From contig NZ_JACHLR010000013.1 in NCBI RefSeq assembly GCF_014204535.1, positions 62,001-126,000 of the forward strand: 64,000 nt of DNA, given 5' to 3'. The translations under genes and the position numbers were made by a program. Position 1 is the first letter of the stretch. Every line of letters starts with the position of its first letter. The DNA is from Novosphingobium chloroacetimidivorans. GTDB taxonomy: Bacteria > Pseudomonadota > Alphaproteobacteria > Sphingomonadales > Sphingomonadaceae. Positions 46,688 to 56,463 of this stretch are shown in pieces. Below the pieces are notes generated by a model. That model made no database searches, was not told the origin of the DNA, and saw only the letters and a program-made list of their open reading frames with translations.

Positions 46688-47011
46688 CTACAATCGGGCA
46701 AGGAGCGTCGGCGCAACGGCAGCAGCAGAACCGTGAAGAACCGGATTGGCAAGGATGAAGATTGCCTCGGCCGCGTTAGAGTCGATTTCTATGTCGTCCC
46801 GGCATTCAAGAAGATTGGCCCATTCCTCCAAGTCGGAAGCTGTCACTTTCAAAGCGAGATACCGCCGAAGAACCGAGGACACATCATGACCTGTCAAGCG
46901 GACGATCGGAGCCGCCTGCCAATCCCAATCGAAACGGCGAAGAGCGGTCGAGACAGCAACTAGCGGCTGGTCCATTCGGACGAGAGCGTTAAGAGCCTCT
47001 TCTCGGGTCAC
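46688..47011 (-). CDS. Hypothetical soluble protein
   Basis: A 107-residue protein: REEALNALVRMDQPLVAVST, ALRRFDWDWQAAPIVRLTGHDVSSVLRRYL, ALKVTASDLEEWANLLECRDDIEID, AEAIFILANPVLHGS. The DLEEWANLLECRDDIEID phrase and the closing FILANP resemble a family of small bacterial proteins of unknown function. It starts at GTG 47011. The region is AT-richer than its surroundings and flanked by eroded repeats, suggesting a small accessory patch. Confidence 0.65.
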   Translation of the reverse strand: MTREEALNALVRMDQPLVAVSTALRRFDWDWQAAPIVRLTGHDVSSVLRRYLALKVTASDLEEWANLLECRDDIEIDSNAAEAIFILANPVLHGSAAAVAPTLLARL

Positions 47012-47219
47012 GGTGCCATGATAGCACGATGATGAACGACTGGAAGTGGGCGTAAGCAGACAGTCTTCATGGCACCATGAAGTTATCCTCGCGACACCAA
47101 CGGATGGGTTGTTGGCGAAGCAGCGTTGTCGGCAACGAAAGTGGAAGGTTACACCCGCGCTGCCGAACGCGTGATTTTACCGTGCGGTCTGCTGCGCATC
47201 TGATCCCGCCCAGCCAGGC

Positions 47220-47600
47220 TCAGTACCCGCAGTCGTACCCCTGCGCGCAGGCTTCGCGATCCCGTTCCCAATGCGCCATCTCGCGTTCGTAGCGCTGCCG
47301 GGCTTCGCGATAGCGTGCCAGGTCCTGCTCGTAGGCCCGGTCGCGTGTGCCGTAGGCGTCGGCTTCCTCGCGAGGTACCGCGGTCTGCGCGCCGGCGTGA
47401 TGGCGCCATCCGGCGGCGTAGCCGGCATCCCGGTTGCGCACATAGTCGAGTTGATCGAGGTTCATCTTGCGGATGGTGTCGCGGTCGCGCGCGATCGCCT
47501 CGGGGGTCATGGTCGGGTCACGCGGGTTGTCCGCCAGCGCGCCTTGCGCGAGCATTGTCGTGGTCGCCACGGCCGCGACGAGCCAGATCCCGGTCCTCAT
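47220..47600 (-). CDS. Exported Arg/Tyr-rich hypothetical protein
   Basis: A 126-residue protein with a signal peptide (MRTGIWLVAAVATTTMLAQG, cleavage after ALA) and a hydrophilic, charged helical remainder (IARDRDTIRKMNLDQLDYVR, YEQDLARYREARQRYEREMA, WERDREACAQGYDCGY). Two cysteines near the end could form a disulfide. No known domain. It is likely periplasmic; function unknown. Confidence 0.7.
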   Translation of the reverse strand: MRTGIWLVAAVATTTMLAQGALADNPRDPTMTPEAIARDRDTIRKMNLDQLDYVRNRDAGYAAGWRHHAGAQTAVPREEADAYGTRDRAYEQDLARYREARQRYEREMAHWERDREACAQGYDCGY

Positions 47601-47756
47601 GTCTTTTCCCCACGTTCCCCGTCGTTTGTGTCAGCAACATGCCTCCGATCGGTGCCGCCTGCAAAGCCATTGCGATGAGCCGATCAGACCCCATCTACCT
47701 CGGCGGACCGCTGCCGCGCTTGATCGGCGCGAACAAATCTGGAACAGACTTCCCGC

Positions 47757-50759
<3,003 letters not shown>

Positions 50760-50774
50760 AAATTAAGAGGAGGT

Positions 50775-50794
50775 GCGAGGGCAATTGCCCTCGC
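50775..50794. terminator. Perfect palindrome between convergent uvrA and the reverse transcriptase
   Basis: GCGAGGGCAATTGCCCTCGC is a perfect 20-base palindrome 15 bases after the uvrA stop and 13 bases before the RT stop. It can form an 8-bp stem with loop AATT in either transcript. The minus strand continues into CCTCCTCTTAATTTT, giving a late T-run. A bidirectional terminator is likely but not certain. Confidence 0.5.
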
Positions 50795-50807
50795 GCTCCC
50801 AATCATT

Positions 50808-52136
50808 TCACTGGCCAGTCGGATCGAGAGGAGTTGAGCGGTCCCCGCTGCCTAAATCAGCTCGAAACATTGGCAGAGGTGTGAATGCAACGCCTTTGCT
50901 GCCAACGTAGCCCAGGAGCGCCGAGCCTAGGTCTACATTATTTTTTTCGAAGTGCCCGTCTGCAATGCGCATTGCTTGTTGACTGTAGTCAGTGAATACA
51001 CGTGCAATAGACCGGTCAACATTCCTAATGGTTTCGACATCATTACAAAATTTATAGTGGTTCGCCCAACCCCGAGACATACCAGATATCTTACTCATTG
51101 TCTTTGGAACCGAGTAGTCAAGGTTGAAAAACTCCGCTGCCTTGGCGCTTCGGATTTCGATGAGGGAGCGTCCAGCTACCTCTTTGGCCCTGTCCACGAT
51201 GCTTGTTCGTGATCTAGCATCTGGACGCATGCGACCTTTGCTGAACTCAATTCCCAAATACGAAAACGTCTGGTCGATCGGGCGCGGAACATGGTCAGTC
51301 TTGTCGGCCGCGAACTCCATTCCTTTTACGCCCAAAAGCCGAACGGCCTTTCTGTATTGTGCAGAGACTGCTCTTCCTGACGGCCCAATGATCAGAATGT
51401 CGTCTACGTAACGGATACACGCGCAGTCGCCCATATTCATCGCTGCATCGAAATCCGCCAAGACGAGGTTGCCAAGAAACGGCGACAGACAGACACCTTG
51501 ACCCACGCCAAGGTCGCCATAGGGGAAGAAGGCCTTATGTCGCCAAATCGTCTCATGATTGGCGATATCTACAGCGATGGCGTCTTTGAAAAGGTCTAGA
51601 AATCCTGGATCATTGGGGATCAATGCCGCTAAATTGTCGACGGCCTCGGACTTCTTGATGCGCGTGAAGAATGAAGCGATATCTCCTACGATAACGTGAG
51701 TGCCGCCTTCACTGATAAGTCGCAGAAGTGCTTCGATTGCCGCGGGCACTCCGGCTCGTTCGTTACGTTCCTGTTTGGGAACCCCACCAAAGCTTAGCGG
51801 CTGAAAAGCTTTCGCCCTTATCGCCGGGTTTGTCAGTAGCGCGTCTAGTATGCAGCGCTGGACAACACGGTCAGCAGCCCGAGGGATAACAATTGGTCGT
51901 ATCGAGCCAGGCTTGTTGGGTTTCTCTAAAGCCACGCCTTTCGCAGGCGAGAACTTAAAGCTTCCATGTTGCAGCTTCGCCGATAATGATCTGATATTTG
52001 CCTGCTCGACACTTGCGAACGCATCGATGTCATCTCGCACATACGGAGATGAAGATCGCCGACCATTATTCTTGATCGTCTGCCACGCCTTACGCAGATT
52101 CCCATGCTTTCGCATGAATGATGAGTACTGGCTCAT
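50808..52136 (-). CDS. Stand-alone reverse transcriptase
   Basis: A 442-residue RT without maturase, endonuclease or other recognised fused domain. RT motifs in order: RT0/1 region RPIVIPRAADRVVQRCILDAL (about residues 81-101), catalytic Asp in IVGDIASFFTRI (about residue 152), GVGQGVCLSPFLGNLVLADFD (about 210-230), catalytic CIRYVDDILIIG (about 240-250), KTDHVPRPIDQTFSYLGIEF (motifs 6-7), then a helical thumb with MSRGWANHYKFCN. All catalytic aspartates are present. QGxxLSP fits group II-like, retron or Abi/UG lineages, not DGR. No group II intron RNA is evident nearby. Codon use is clearly AT-richer than the neighbours. The start ATG 52136 overlaps the stop of a short ORF (ATGA). Function unknown; anti-phage defence is plausible. 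Confidence 0.88.
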   Translation of the reverse strand: MSQYSSFMRKHGNLRKAWQTIKNNGRRSSSPYVRDDIDAFASVEQANIRSLSAKLQHGSFKFSPAKGVALEKPNKPGSIRPIVIPRAADRVVQRCILDALLTNPAIRAKAFQPLSFGGVPKQERNERAGVPAAIEALLRLISEGGTHVIVGDIASFFTRIKKSEAVDNLAALIPNDPGFLDLFKDAIAVDIANHETIWRHKAFFPYGDLGVGQGVCLSPFLGNLVLADFDAAMNMGDCACIRYVDDILIIGPSGRAVSAQYRKAVRLLGVKGMEFAADKTDHVPRPIDQTFSYLGIEFSKGRMRPDARSRTSIVDRAKEVAGRSLIEIRSAKAAEFFNLDYSVPKTMSKISGMSRGWANHYKFCNDVETIRNVDRSIARVFTDYSQQAMRIADGHFEKNNVDLGSALLGYVGSKGVAFTPLPMFRADLGSGDRSTPLDPTGQ

Positions 52137-52387
52137 TCAACCGGCAGCTCTAGTCTCTGGGCCCCACTCTCATCGACCCATCCGACTGCGCTATCCTCTG
52201 AGCAAAGGGCCTGTGACCCGTTGCCAGCCTGGCCCCGATCGCTTGCGCGCGCGAGACCACCGCCGCTCCGCTCACTCGCCACACCGATATGCTCGGCTGA
52301 CACAGTTTGCATCGCCAGAGGCGAAACCGCAACCGCCAACCCTAAGGCTGCGGCCGCGAGCCAGCGAAAACTGGCACGTTTTTGCAT
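52133..52387 (-). CDS. Short ORF overlapping the RT start, signal-peptide-like
   Basis: An 84-residue ORF whose stop TGA lies inside the RT start codon context (ATGA). The N-terminal half, QKRASFRWLAAAALGLAVAV then SPLAMQTVSA, looks like a real signal peptide. The following residues, EHIGVASERSGGGLARASDR onward, are encoded by repeat copy 1 (52186-52323) and recur in the second copy. It could be a truncated exported protein, a leader translated for coupling to the RT, or chance coding across a structured RNA. Confidence 0.35.
   Translation of the reverse strand: MQKRASFRWLAAAALGLAVAVSPLAMQTVSAEHIGVASERSGGGLARASDRGQAGNGSQALCSEDSAVGWVDESGAQRLELPVE
52186..52323. repeat. 138-bp direct repeat, copy 1 (upstream of the RT)
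   Basis: Begins CTGCGCTATCCTCTGAGCAA and ends CATCGCCAGAGGCG. It matches copy 2 at 52542-52679 at 135 of 138 positions, offset by 356 bases in the same orientation; the three differences cluster near the end (ACAGTTTGC versus TCAGTCAGC). It starts 50 bases upstream of the RT start codon. Confidence 0.9.
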
Positions 52388-52541
52388 GCCCCCGAAATCC
52401 GCGCTGCCGCACTCAAATCAGTGCGTGAGCTCCGAAATTCTGCTTGCATGCCCGCTTTCCCTTCCTTCAAAATTTTCCAACTAGCCGCCGAGTGGGTCAC
52501 CTTTAAGCTAACGATAACGGCATCATGATTGTCGGACGGGT

Positions 52542-52679
52542 CTGCGCTATCCTCTGAGCAAAGGGCCTGTGACCCGTTGCCAGCCTGGCCCCGATCGCTT
52601 GCGCGCGCGAGACCACCGCCGCTCCGCTCACTCGCCACACCGATATGCTCGGCTGACTCAGTCAGCATCGCCAGAGGCG
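52542..52679. repeat. 138-bp direct repeat, copy 2
   Basis: Second copy of the 138-bp segment. The 218 bases between the copies (52324-52541) include the start of the short minus-strand ORF and AT-rich DNA. The remaining 52680-52825 is AT-rich, with no gene seen, and must hold the promoters of the divergent ORF and possibly of the RT region. Confidence 0.9.
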
Positions 52680-52825
52680 TTCATCGTTAATACTCAAAGC
52701 CTGATCTTAAGCAAGCGGAGAGTACAAACCGTAAACAACTTTCCTACACGCGCCATTCCTTGTAACCGGTATGGTTTAATGGCGTCGAGCGATGACGCAT
52801 CATTGCTTATCGTAGAGGGTAATCC

Positions 52826-54625
52826 ATGTCGGACAGTTTAGAAGCGAATGGCTCAGGCCCATTTTATCCCACGTCGTTCGGGCGGGGGTGGATACCGGTC
52901 GAGCGGGATATCGGCTTGCCGGGCGATGATGTTCTCCCCGGGATGGGGCGGAGCGCCGCTGGCGCAGGTGCGGGTGGAGGGGCACCCGCCGGTTCTTGTG
53001 ACTCCGAGGCGCGAGAGAACTCGCGCGTTCCCCTCCACCATCCTGCGGATGGTTCGACTCCCGACTCAGGGCAGGAACCAAGGCGCAACCACAACTCCTG
53101 GACGCCGGCGCGCAAGGCGGCGTTTTTGCATCATCTGGCCGAGACGGGGAACGTGCGCGCCTCTGCCTCGCGGGTGGGGCTGACGCACCAGTCGGCCTAC
53201 CTCGTACGGCGGCGGGAGCGGCCGTTCAAGGCGGCATGGGACGCGGCGCTGGTGCTCGCGCGCGAGGTGGCGGCGCAAGTGCTCGCGACGCAGGCGATCG
53301 ACGGGATCGAGGAGCCGGTGTGGTTCCGCGGGCAACGGGTCGGCATGAAGAAGCGGTATGACTCGCGCCTGCTGCTCGCCCACATCGCGCGGCTCGACAA
53401 GGCGGCCGAGGCGGAGGATGCGGCGCTCCATGCCGAGCGCTTCGACGAACTGCTCGCCGCCGTCGCGGGCGAGGGGGCGCAAGGCGACATGCGCGGGCAC
53501 GGCGAGACCTGGGCCGATCCCGATCCGCTGCTCCCCCATCCGCGCGAGCCCTGGGCCGACAAGGCGGCCAGCCGCGCCTACAACGACGCGTGTGAACAGT
53601 GGCGCGAGGACCTCAAGGCCAGGCGCGCCACCAAGGCGGACGAGCCGGACGCCTGCTTCACGCCCTGGTTCGCAGAGGCGCTCGCCGAGTGGGACGCCTG
53701 GCACGCGCGCGCCTGCGCCACCGTCGACGCCGCGGTCGAGGCGGAGAGCCGTGAGGTCTTCCCCGACTGGGTCGAGGTGGTCGACGAGGCCGAGGAATGG
53801 GGCTGCGAAGACGAGCGCGACGAGTGGGGGCGAGTGCCGGACTGGAACGACCCGGTGTACCGCAAGGACCCTCCGGTGGAGTACAAGTCGTGGGATATGG
53901 CCATGGCGGGGCTCACGCGGAGGCGCGCAGACGCGGAGAAGAACAGGGAAGGGGGAGCGCGCGCAGAGGCGCAAAGCCGCGGAGATGTCGTGTTTGCGGC
54001 GGAGCCGCCTTGCCCTTCGGATCGTGCGTTTGACGGTTTCGAAGAACCAGGGAGAGAGGCCTGCGATGCCGAGCTACCTCCCTGCGCCTCTGCGCCTCTG
54101 CGCGCGCCCGCTTCTTCTTTCTTCCTCCGCGTCTCCGCGCCTCCGCGTGAAACCGTCTTGCAAGATCCTCTCCTGAAAGGGGAGGTGGCAGCCGCGCCAG
54201 CGGCTGACGGAGGGGTGTCCCCGCTGGTCGAGTGCTCGGACGAGGGGGTTACACCCCTCCACCACTCGCTTCGCGAGCGGTCCCCCTCCCCTTGCAGGGG
54301 AGGATCCGATGTCTCTCAGGACACCGGCAACTGCGGCAACTCAGCCGGCCCCGAGCTGCCCCGAGAGCTTCCGGGCGACCCTCCAGCCGAGCGCCTTGGC
54401 GCGGTTGCTCGCCGGCCAGCGGCCCGGGCGGGCGGGGGAGAGGCCGCACTTGCGCAGCAGGCCGTTGAAGGCGCGCGCGTCGGCTTCGGCGAAGCTCCAC
54501 TCCGAACGCCAGGTGATCGAGAGCGAGACCGACGGCTCGGGTCCGTTGCGCACGAAATGGGGCGCCATCACCGGCACGTAGACCGCCTCGCCGGGTCCTA
54601 TCGCGAATTCGCGGCCGCCGGATAG
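52826..54625 (+). CDS. HTH-like hypothetical protein, 3' end reads through repeats
   Basis: The frame codes 599 residues, but only about residues 90-390 look like a protein. A helix-turn-helix-like segment (NSWTPARKAAFLHHLAETGN then VRASASRVGLTHQSAYLVRR) resembling small terminase or transposase HTHs is followed by acidic/Trp-rich helical sequence (PWFAEALAEWDAWHARACAT, DWVEVVDEAEEWGCEDERDE). After about residue 390 the frame passes through low-complexity DNA (53930-54170) and a palindromic repeat (54164-54305), then runs antisense into the cupin-like gene. The real C-terminus is probably lost or much earlier. ATG 52826 has AGAGGG upstream. Function unknown. Confidence 0.55.
   Translation: MSDSLEANGSGPFYPTSFGRGWIPVERDIGLPGDDVLPGMGRSAAGAGAGGGAPAGSCDSEARENSRVPLHHPADGSTPDSGQEPRRNHNSWTPARKAAFLHHLAETGNVRASASRVGLTHQSAYLVRRRERPFKAAWDAALVLAREVAAQVLATQAIDGIEEPVWFRGQRVGMKKRYDSRLLLAHIARLDKAAEAEDAALHAERFDELLAAVAGEGAQGDMRGHGETWADPDPLLPHPREPWADKAASRAYNDACEQWREDLKARRATKADEPDACFTPWFAEALAEWDAWHARACATVDAAVEAESREVFPDWVEVVDEAEEWGCEDERDEWGRVPDWNDPVYRKDPPVEYKSWDMAMAGLTRRRADAEKNREGGARAEAQSRGDVVFAAEPPCPSDRAFDGFEEPGREACDAELPPCASAPLRAPASSFFLRVSAPPRETVLQDPLLKGEVAAAPAADGGVSPLVECSDEGVTPLHHSLRERSPSPCRGGSDVSQDTGNCGNSAGPELPRELPGDPPAERLGAVARRPAARAGGGEAALAQQAVEGARVGFGEAPLRTPGDRERDRRLGSVAHEMGRHHRHVDRLAGSYREFAAAG
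54164..54305. repeat. Compound palindromic repeat, CCTCCCC family B
   Basis: Begins GATCCTCTCCTGAAAGGGGA and ends GGTCCCCCTCCCCTTGCAGG followed by GGAGGATC. Internal modules GGTGGCAGCCGCGCCAGCGG and CACCCCTCCACCACTCGCTT match those at 28751-28866 and 44414-44552. It lies between the HTH-like coding part and the convergent cupin-like gene. Confidence 0.75.
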
Positions 54626-55189
54626 CAGCTCCTCGCGCCACTGCAGTTCGCGGCCGCCGCCGGTGTGATAGGTCTCGTGCACCCGGTCGGGGGCGTAGCG
54701 CGGGTCGCCGGCGGGGAACTGCGTCATGACCTTGGACCCGCGGACCTGGAGCAGGATGTTGTGCTCGGGGTCGAAGTGGTAGGGCGTCATGCTGCCGGGC
54801 GAGCTGATGAAGATGAAGCTCTGCGTCTTGAGCATGGCGCCGGTGCGGCGCTCGATCGCCGGCGTCAGCTCGGCCAGCAGATCGGCCAGCAGCGCGGCGT
54901 AGGGGGCGTGTTGCTCGACGTTCTTGAGCACCGCCCACGAGGCGCTGGTCTCGATGCGGCGGATGGTCTCGCCGATGGGAATGCCGGTGGGAGCGGGCTT
55001 GCCGTCGATGCCGATGGGCTGGTCGGCGGCGTTATACTCGACCGAGCTTGCGGGGAGGGCTTCGGCGAGCCGGGCGAGGGCCTCGCGCTCCAGCAGCGGG
55101 TGATGGTCGAGGCTGTGCGCGAGGACGTGCGGCACCTCGGGGTAGGAGCCGGCGAAGGTCTCGCGGGAGAGGGAGGGGAACACGGTCAT
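54341..55189 (-). CDS. Cupin-like (JmjC-related) domain protein
   Basis: A 282-residue protein with a cupin_8/JmjC-like barrel. The likely Fe(II) ligands are in MTPYHFDPEHNILLQVRGSK (HxD) and a distal His in VPVMAPHFVRNG, with the 2-oxoglutarate-region TQFPAGDPRYAPD between. FIFISSPGSMTPYHFD is typical. It probably acts as a 2-oxoglutarate-dependent hydroxylase or is structural. ATG 55189 overlaps the stop of the upstream GNAT gene as ATGA, so the two proteins are made together; this pair is common in related genomes. The substrate is unknown. Confidence 0.85.
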   Translation of the reverse strand: MTVFPSLSRETFAGSYPEVPHVLAHSLDHHPLLEREALARLAEALPASSVEYNAADQPIGIDGKPAPTGIPIGETIRRIETSASWAVLKNVEQHAPYAALLADLLAELTPAIERRTGAMLKTQSFIFISSPGSMTPYHFDPEHNILLQVRGSKVMTQFPAGDPRYAPDRVHETYHTGGGRELQWREELLSGGREFAIGPGEAVYVPVMAPHFVRNGPEPSVSLSITWRSEWSFAEADARAFNGLLRKCGLSPARPGRWPASNRAKALGWRVARKLSGQLGAG

Positions 55190-56328
55190 CGCTTGACCTC
55201 GTGACGGACCAGCTGGCGGAACGCGAACCGGCGCGCCGCCCCGCCGATGGCGATGGATATCCGCCCGATCTCTCGCCGCTCGCGCCAGATGTGGTCGATC
55301 ATCGGATGGTCCGCCGCCGCGCAGCTGTCGGTCCAGGCGATCTCGGGGTTGCTGAGGATCTGGAGGTTCTCGCGCTGCAGCAGCACGCCGGGGGAGAAGC
55401 GGGCGAACCCCTCGTCGAACGCGGTCTTGAACGAGAACGCGCCGGGTGGGCTGAGGAAGCTGGCGAGCATGGCGATCGGCCTGCCGTCGAGGGTGAGGGT
55501 GAGGCGCTCCAGCCGGTTGCGGCTCGCGCCTCCGGCGAGGCTCTGGGCGAACAGGGCGGCGGTAGCGGGAGAGCAGGCAAGGGCGGAGCCGGCCTGGCCC
55601 TTCCACCCGGCCTGCTCGAGGCGGAGGAAGTCGTGGATCCACTGTTCCAGACCGTCGCTGTCGGTGGAGCGGTCGAGCTGGACGGCGCCTTCGTCGGCCA
55701 GACGGTTGGCCTGGCGGCGTAACTCCTTGCGCTTCTTGCCCGACAGCGAGGCATCCCAGTACGCTTCGGGCGAGAGATCGGACGCCAGCATCGCCCGCTC
55801 CTCGCGGTGGACGATCTCGGCCTGGCGCTTCGAAGTGGTGAGCACGGCCTCGAGCGCGTCTTGCAGCGGACCGCCGAGCGGCAGGTCGCGCAAGTGGAGG
55901 AACAGCGCGGCGCCGGCGTTCTCGTCGGCCCAGCGAAGCATGGCCTGCCAGAACGGCACTTCCGCTCCGGCGGCGACAAGCGGTGCGCCGCAGAATACGT
56001 TGGGATGCAGCCAGTTGGCGAGGTTGGGGAACGGATGGCGGTAGTAGCGGCCCTGGCGCACGATCGGCAGCAGGCCGGCAAGCTGACCGTCCAGGTCGAA
56101 GCGCAGCAGCTGGACTTGTCCATCGCGGCTCAGGTGGCGGAGCGAGGGGAGGAGATACCAGCTCTCGAAGAAAGGGTTGGGCTCGCTGGCCTGCAGGGCG
56201 AGTGCATCCCACGCGGCGACCTCTTCGGGCTCGGCTAGGCTCTGCCAGGACACGCAAGCGAGCGTGCCTGTGCCTGGCGCTAGCGGCGCAAGAACGGCAG
56301 GGTGCTGGATCTTGGGCCTTGTCGCCAC
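55186..56328 (-). CDS. GNAT-fold acyltransferase (FemAB/BcsL-like)
   Basis: A 380-residue protein with the two-lobed GNAT_6/FemAB-like arrangement. N-terminal lobe: VSWQSLAEPEEVAAWDALAL, NPFFESWYLLPSLRHL, QLAGLLPIVRQGRYYRHPFP. C-terminal lobe: WIHDFLRLEQAGWKGQAGSA, LTLDGRPIAMLASFLSPPGAFSFKTAFDEGFARFSPGVLLQ, the last being the family signature for the acyl-donor loop. No membrane segments. It may modify envelope polysaccharide or an amino sugar; the substrate cannot be read. It is coupled to the downstream cupin-like gene by a 4-base overlap. Confidence 0.82.
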   Translation of the reverse strand: MATRPKIQHPAVLAPLAPGTGTLACVSWQSLAEPEEVAAWDALALQASEPNPFFESWYLLPSLRHLSRDGQVQLLRFDLDGQLAGLLPIVRQGRYYRHPFPNLANWLHPNVFCGAPLVAAGAEVPFWQAMLRWADENAGAALFLHLRDLPLGGPLQDALEAVLTTSKRQAEIVHREERAMLASDLSPEAYWDASLSGKKRKELRRQANRLADEGAVQLDRSTDSDGLEQWIHDFLRLEQAGWKGQAGSALACSPATAALFAQSLAGGASRNRLERLTLTLDGRPIAMLASFLSPPGAFSFKTAFDEGFARFSPGVLLQRENLQILSNPEIAWTDSCAAADHPMIDHIWRERREIGRISIAIGGAARRFAFRQLVRHEVKR

Positions 56329-56412
56329 GGTTAACCTTCGCCTGGCGCGCAGAGCGGTCGCGCTGGCATCGGCTATCAGGATGCGGTCAAGGAGTGCCTA
56401 AGGACGATGGTT

Positions 56413-56447
56413 AAAGAAGAGCCCCGCACGGCGGACCGGCGGGGCTC
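56413..56447 (-). terminator. Intrinsic terminator of hppA
   Basis: On the minus strand GAGCCCCGC (56439-56447) pairs perfectly with GCGGGGCTC (56419-56427) around an 11-base loop, followed by TTCTTTAA. It lies 17 bases beyond the hppA stop at 56464. Confidence 0.8.
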
Positions 56448-56463
56448 GAAAATTGTCGGCGGT

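Noticed and set aside
50808..52136. RT as part of a group II intron
   Set aside because: No maturase X or endonuclease domain, no domain V-like hairpin noticed on either side, and the gene is not inside another gene.
52342..52668. 108-residue minus-strand ORF in repeat copy 2
   Set aside because: It lacks the signal peptide of the copy 1 ORF and its tail overlaps that ORF in another frame; no ribosome site or protein character.
52186..52679. The two near-identical repeats upstream of an RT as template and variable repeats of a diversity-generating retroelement
   Set aside because: The RT has QGxxLSP instead of the DGR-type motif, the three differences are not restricted to adenines and cluster at one end, adenines elsewhere are unchanged, and no target protein with a C-terminal lectin-like fold ends in a copy.
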